Origin: Chitinophagaceae bacterium UBA2375
Lineage (GTDB): Bacteria; Bacteroidota; Bacteroidia; Chitinophagales; Chitinophagaceae
Direction: 5' to 3'
DNA: 64,000 bases
Assembly: GCA_002343985.1 (NCBI GenBank)
Contig: DDTB01000013.1
Span: 1-64,000, forward strand
In this document: one piece after another, positions 60,019-64,000 of the stretch
Numbering within the stretch: position 1 is the first letter of the stretch
Layout of the letters: each line of letters begins with the position of its first letter
Notes under the pieces: generated by a model
The model's input: the letters and a program-made list of their open reading frames with translations, nothing else
The model's database searches: none
What the model was told of the DNA's origin: nothing
Program-made: the position numbers and the translations under genes

Positions 60019-62646
60019 ATGAAGTCATTTCAGATGAAGCAGCTGATGCCTCACGCCATTGCGGTGATCATATTTTTACTGGTAACCGTTATTTTCTGCA
60101 AACCGGCCCTCGACAGCGACCTGATGCTGAAGCAGGGCGACACGACGGGCTGGCAGGGCATGAGCCATCAATCCTATGTGTACAAGGAAAAGAACGGCCA
60201 TCTCCCCCTCTGGGTTACCAGCATGTTTTCAGGAATGCCGGCATACCAGATCGCAATAGAGGGAGATTGGTCACCGCTCGGTTTGGTTGACCATGCCATA
60301 CAACTCTGGCTCCCCCAACCCATGAATTTCTTCTTCCTTGCCTGCATTGGGTTTTACTTCCTGTGCATCTGCCTGGGTATTCGTCCATGGGCATCCATCA
60401 TAGGTTCACTGGGATTCGCGTTTTGCAGTTTCTCCCCCATCATCGTGGCTGCCGGGCATAATACGCAAATGCTGGCCCTGGGTTACGCGCCGGCCGTCAT
60501 GGGCGCCGTCATCCTGGTATTTAACAAAAAATACCTTGTGGGATTCTCACTCGCCACATTACTAACGGCACTACAAATCGCCCAAGGCCACCAGCAAATC
60601 AGTTACTATTTATTCCTGATCCTGCTGGCGATGGCCGTTGCGTATGCCATCAGGTTTTTCCGAGAAGGCGAAACGGCACATTTCCTGAAAAGCACCGGCA
60701 TCTTACTGGTAGCGGGTTTCATTGGCCTGGCTGTTAATGCCATCAACTTATTGCCTACATACGATTACGCCAAATATTCGAAGCGTGGCGGCCAATTGGT
60801 GATGCCGGACAGCGGGCCGCAAAAAGATAAAGTGCAGGATGGAAAAACTACGGGCTTATCGAAAGACTACGCTTTTATGTGGAGTTATGGCAAAGCCGAA
60901 ACATTCAGTCTCATGTTCCCCGGTGTGCAGGGATATGGATTGCATATCGCGCAGCGGGAAGGCGAACAGGACATATACCCAAAACTGGATGAAAAATCGA
61001 ACCTCGCGGGTTTCTTCAGTAATACGTTAAACGCACCGGAAGACCAGGCAGCCAATTATGCCATGCAGCAAAGTGGCTCTGTGTATTGGGGCGACCAGCC
61101 TTTTACCAGCGGTCCCGTTTACCTGGGAGCGATCATTTGCTTTTTAGCCATACTCGGCATGTTCATCCTTGATGGCAAGCATAAATGGTGGATCGCGGGC
61201 ATCAGCCTCTTTGGCATCCTGCTCTCATGGGGCCACAACCTGCCAGGATTCAACTATTTCATGTTTGATTATTTCCCATTGTACAACAAGTTCAGGGTAC
61301 CAACCATGGCCCTCGTAATCCCACAGATATGCCTGCCCATTCTCGCGTCATTATTGATGGAAAAATGGATCTCTGGCAAGATGGAAGCCGCAGAATGGAA
61401 AAAATTCACTTACGGCTTATTTGCTACACTAATCATATTTGCTTCCGCACTCCTGTATTATGCAAGCGCCGATTACAGCAATGAAAACCGGGAACGTATG
61501 GTTGCTGTGGATGCCCTGATCGCATCCGGTGAAAAAGGCGAATCATTGCAAAGAAAGATCAGTGAGCTGAATGAGAAGTACCAGCCAAAGAACGACAACC
61601 AGATGTATGAGGGCATGCTGATGAATTTCGCGTCGAGCCCGGATGCACAAAAGATGTCACGCGAATTCCTGACCGCGCTCAGGAAAGACAGGGCCGCTTT
61701 CTTCATGGGCGATATCATCAGGTCGTTCATCTTTGTATTGATAGCTGCCGTTGCCATTGCGTTGTACTATAAGCAGAAATTATCCGCGATGGTCATGCTC
61801 GTTGCCGTAACGCTGGTATCGACCATTGACCTGGTAGGATTTGGCATGCATTACCTGAACGACAAAAACTACGACAGCAAATCTGACCACGAAGCCACGG
61901 AATTCCCGCTATCCCGTGCTGACCAGATGATATTAAATGATTCTGACCCGCATTTCAGGGTATTCAATACGGCAAGCCTGGAAGAATCAAGGACTTCCTA
62001 TCACCATAAATCCATTGGCGGTTACCATCCTGCCAAACTGGGTATTTATGACGACCTGATTGCGTATCAACTCAGTGGACGCCCGAACCTCAATGTGGTG
62101 AATATGCTGAATGCCAAATACATCATCCAGCGCCAGGGCAACGACCCCATCGCCATGCTGAATCCAGGCGCTTTGGGTAATGCATGGTTTGTGAAAGACG
62201 TGAAATTTGTAAACGGGCCCGTGGATGAAATGAAAGCCTTGGATAGCCTGAACCCCGCAGAAACCGCAGTGGTTGACGCGTCTTTCAAACCCAATCTGGG
62301 CGCATTCAGTACACCGGATAGCAGTTCATTCATCAAGCTTTCAAAATTTGATAATGATGTGATGACATACCAGTCATCCGCAAATGCCAGTCAACTGGCG
62401 GTGTTCAGTGAAGTGTATTACAAAGACTGGAATGCATATATCGACGGTAAGCCCGCCCCGCATGTGAAAGCGAATTATGTATTGCGTGCGATGATCATAC
62501 CTGCAGGAAAACATGAGATTGTATTCAAGTTTGAACCAACCGTTTTTTATACAGGTAAAACCATCAGTACGGTCAGCAGCTGGCTGGTGGCCGCATTATT
62601 AGTGATATGCGCGTTCCTGCAATTCAGAAATGCCAGGAATAAATAA
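60019..62646 (+). CDS. YfhO family membrane protein
   Basis: 875 residues with about a dozen membrane helices in two groups and a C-terminal soluble domain from ~residue 600. It matches the YfhO family of GT-C-like membrane glycosyltransferases: DTTGWQGMSHQSYVYKEKNGHLPLWVTSMFSGMP near the N-terminus, GHNTQMLALGYAPAVMGA, and SWGHNLPGFNYFMFDYFPLYNKFRVPTMALV. The soluble part contains YHHKSIGGYHPAKLGIYDDL and a final helix. It may add sugars to surface polymers or lipids. A glycosyltransferase and an epimerase follow on the same strand. Confidence 0.88.
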   Translation: MKSFQMKQLMPHAIAVIIFLLVTVIFCKPALDSDLMLKQGDTTGWQGMSHQSYVYKEKNGHLPLWVTSMFSGMPAYQIAIEGDWSPLGLVDHAIQLWLPQPMNFFFLACIGFYFLCICLGIRPWASIIGSLGFAFCSFSPIIVAAGHNTQMLALGYAPAVMGAVILVFNKKYLVGFSLATLLTALQIAQGHQQISYYLFLILLAMAVAYAIRFFREGETAHFLKSTGILLVAGFIGLAVNAINLLPTYDYAKYSKRGGQLVMPDSGPQKDKVQDGKTTGLSKDYAFMWSYGKAETFSLMFPGVQGYGLHIAQREGEQDIYPKLDEKSNLAGFFSNTLNAPEDQAANYAMQQSGSVYWGDQPFTSGPVYLGAIICFLAILGMFILDGKHKWWIAGISLFGILLSWGHNLPGFNYFMFDYFPLYNKFRVPTMALVIPQICLPILASLLMEKWISGKMEAAEWKKFTYGLFATLIIFASALLYYASADYSNENRERMVAVDALIASGEKGESLQRKISELNEKYQPKNDNQMYEGMLMNFASSPDAQKMSREFLTALRKDRAAFFMGDIIRSFIFVLIAAVAIALYYKQKLSAMVMLVAVTLVSTIDLVGFGMHYLNDKNYDSKSDHEATEFPLSRADQMILNDSDPHFRVFNTASLEESRTSYHHKSIGGYHPAKLGIYDDLIAYQLSGRPNLNVVNMLNAKYIIQRQGNDPIAMLNPGALGNAWFVKDVKFVNGPVDEMKALDSLNPAETAVVDASFKPNLGAFSTPDSSSFIKLSKFDNDVMTYQSSANASQLAVFSEVYYKDWNAYIDGKPAPHVKANYVLRAMIIPAGKHEIVFKFEPTVFYTGKTISTVSSWLVAALLVICAFLQFRNARNK

Positions 62647-62661
62647 ACGGACTTTTATTGA

Positions 62662-63834
62662 ATGAGCAGCCAGGAAGCAAGATCAGATAACCGGGAGGCG
62701 CATACGCGCGAACCTTTTATTGCCGCACTGGTGCCTTACCAGGTGTACCCGGCCAAAATGGGCGGACAAAAAGGCATCGCCTTGTTCTATCAATACTTGT
62801 CGGAGCGTTTACCCGTAACGGTGATCAGTACTCGAAACAACGCCTTCCCTGCCAATAGTGCCATCCGTTTTGAACCCATGCTGGGCAATAGCCGCTGGAG
62901 GTACCTGAACCCATTATATTTTTTCAGGTTGCGGAAATGGCTGCTCCGGGAAAAGGCTACCCACCTGGTCATTGAACACCCATACTATGGCTGGTTGGGC
63001 GCGATGATCAGGCTGACTACAAAAATCAAATTGATTGTTCATTCGCATAATATTGAAGGCCTCAGGTTTAAGAGTACGGGAAAATGGTGGTGGGGAATGC
63101 TATGGCATTATGAAAAATGGACCCACCGGATGGCCGACCATTCCTTTTTCGTAACGGATGAAGACCGTGATTATGCCATCAGGTTTTTCCGGCTCAGCGG
63201 CAAAAGGACGCATTGCATCACGTATGGGATTGACATGCATGAAAATCCCGCAGTGGCAGACAGGCTGATGGCCAGGAAGATCCTGGAGCAAAGGCATGGG
63301 ATACAGGAAGATGAAAGGATTTTGTTGTTTAACGGCACATTAAGCTATGGCCCGAACAGCGATGCCCTTCGTCAAATCATCAATGAAATCAGCCCGCTCC
63401 TGTCGAAAAACGGGTTCCGGTACCGGATATTGGTTTGCGGGAAGGACCTGCCTGCTGAGTTTTTGCAACAGGCTGGTAGCGGCGAATTGGCTGAGAGGGT
63501 CACCTATGCGGGATTTGTGGAAGATATCAACACTTATTTCATGGGTTCGGATATTTTCCTGAACCCGGTGAATGATGGCGGCGGCATCAAAACCAAACTT
63601 GTGGAAGCTTTAGGCCTAAACCTGTCGGTTGTCAGTACCCGGAACGGCGCTATTGGCGTGCCCCATCAGTTGACTAACCAAAAAATGAAATTGGTGGATA
63701 ACAGTGATTGGGAAGCCTTTTGCAAGGCCATAAGCCAGGTAAACCCGGCAGAAAATACTCCGGCCGTTTTTTATAATCATTTTTATTGGGGTAATATTGC
63801 AGATAAAGCGGCGGATATCCTAAGGAATAAATAA
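62662..63834 (+). CDS. Glycosyltransferase, family 4-like (GT-B)
   Basis: 390 residues. N-terminal lobe: ALVPYQVYPAKMGGQKGIALF (acceptor glycine motif), VIEHPYYGWLG, IVHSHNIEGLRFKS. C-terminal lobe: ERILLFNGTLSYGPNSDALRQII (donor strand), RVTYAGFVEDINTYFMGSDIFLNPVNDGGGIKTKLVEALGL with the E-x7-E type donor-site pattern. The retaining GT4 layout is complete. It starts 15 bp after YfhO and belongs to the same cluster. Sugar and acceptor are unknown. Confidence 0.88.
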   Translation: MSSQEARSDNREAHTREPFIAALVPYQVYPAKMGGQKGIALFYQYLSERLPVTVISTRNNAFPANSAIRFEPMLGNSRWRYLNPLYFFRLRKWLLREKATHLVIEHPYYGWLGAMIRLTTKIKLIVHSHNIEGLRFKSTGKWWWGMLWHYEKWTHRMADHSFFVTDEDRDYAIRFFRLSGKRTHCITYGIDMHENPAVADRLMARKILEQRHGIQEDERILLFNGTLSYGPNSDALRQIINEISPLLSKNGFRYRILVCGKDLPAEFLQQAGSGELAERVTYAGFVEDINTYFMGSDIFLNPVNDGGGIKTKLVEALGLNLSVVSTRNGAIGVPHQLTNQKMKLVDNSDWEAFCKAISQVNPAENTPAVFYNHFYWGNIADKAADILRNK

Positions 63835-63839
63835 TACCG

Positions 63840-63847
63840 TACTTTTG
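63840..63847 (+). promoter_or_regulatory. -7 promoter box TACTTTTG
   Basis: Exact TAnnTTTG match starting 5 bp after the glycosyltransferase stop and ending 7 bp before ATG 63855. Gives the next gene its own promoter. Confidence 0.5.
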
Positions 63848-63854
63848 ATTGAAC

Positions 63855-64000
63855 ATGCGCATTTTAATAACCGGCATATCGGGTTTCGTAGCCAGGCATT
63901 TTGTGGAATACCTATCGTCTTTGGGCGAACCCGTGATGGTCGCGGGGGTACACCATCATAACCTGCCCGGTTTTTTATGCGATCAATACAAGCATATCGA
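63855..64000 (+). CDS. NAD-dependent epimerase/dehydratase, N-terminal fragment (truncated by window end)
   Basis: Forty-eight codons are visible, starting MRILITGISGFVARHFVEYL. The GxxGFxxxH pattern (GISGFVARH) is the dinucleotide-binding start of extended short-chain dehydrogenases of the GDP-mannose 4,6-dehydratase/GDP-6-deoxy-lyxo-hexulose reductase kind. The rest lies outside. With the preceding glycosyltransferase this points to a nucleotide-sugar pathway. Confidence 0.75.
   Translation, partial: MRILITGISGFVARHFVEYLSSLGEPVMVAGVHHHNLPGFLCDQYKHI

Overview
The window is an ordinary chromosomal stretch from a member of the Bacteroidota, most likely the Chitinophagaceae or a close relative. 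Three kinds of evidence support this. First, many families are largely confined to that phylum: DUF5686, DUF4270, GSCFA, carboxypeptidase-regulatory/TonB-dependent receptors, YfhO and a one-lobe GT5 protein. Second, -7 boxes of the Bacteroidota form TAnnTTTG lie in front of at least fourteen genes, and Shine-Dalgarno sequences are mostly weak. Third, lipoprotein signals are frequent. Coding density is very high, with no gene-free stretch over about 300 bases. I see no rRNA, insertion sequence, prophage, integrase or CRISPR array. One tRNA (His) is present.

Layout. 1-12.9 kb: a YgjV/GNAT-like membrane protein, YceI, an OB-fold protein, a dienelactone hydrolase, a POTRA/beta-barrel protein with a DUF4268 protein, the queuosine-precursor transporter, Pcm, a phosphohexomutase, a DUF2279 protein, a phosphoribosyltransferase and an HdrD-like membrane Fe-S protein. 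12.9-16.2 kb: a LysE exporter and an ATP-grasp ligase on the minus strand, lying between the HdrD-like gene and its usual HdrB-like partner. 16.3-23.7 kb: a plus-strand envelope block (miaB, a sigma-54 activator without receiver domain, lptE, a conserved protein, secG, mltG, yihY-like, a thioredoxin-like protein). 23.8-30 kb: a fasciclin lipoprotein/TonB receptor pair, purC and trhO. 30-43 kb, mainly minus strand: DUF5686, penicillin acylase, miaE, an Nramp-like transporter, GSCFA, an HMG-CoA lyase-like protein, rlmB, metK and DUF4270. 43-50.5 kb: a half-size GT5 protein divergent from panC, then a flippase-like protein, rfaE2, ppk1, ppx and panB. 50.6-57.1 kb: aldehyde dehydrogenase, a subtilisin-like protease, DinB, a C-terminal processing protease and tRNA-His. 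57.3-64 kb: an outer-membrane TonB-type barrel, YfhO, a glycosyltransferase and the start of an NAD-dependent epimerase, which looks like the edge of a surface-polysaccharide cluster.

Functional themes are envelope biogenesis (LptE, SecG, MltG, barrels, heptose nucleotidyltransferase), RNA modification (YhhQ for queuosine salvage, MiaB, MiaE, TrhO, RlmB, with MetK supplying SAM), pantothenate synthesis (PanB, PanC) surrounding a polyphosphate kinase/phosphatase pair, and proteolysis.

I do not see a clear new defence or mobile system. The best leads are: promoter boxes so close to start codons that several mRNAs should be leaderless or nearly so; promoters fitted into the terminator of the preceding gene; an ATP-grasp/LysE pair inside a split Hdr locus; a fasciclin/TonB pair; a GT5 half-enzyme; an Nramp homologue with altered metal-site motifs; and a small unexplained direct repeat with hairpin potential at 54.63-54.71 kb. 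All calls come from reading the sequence and recalled family knowledge; no database search was run.
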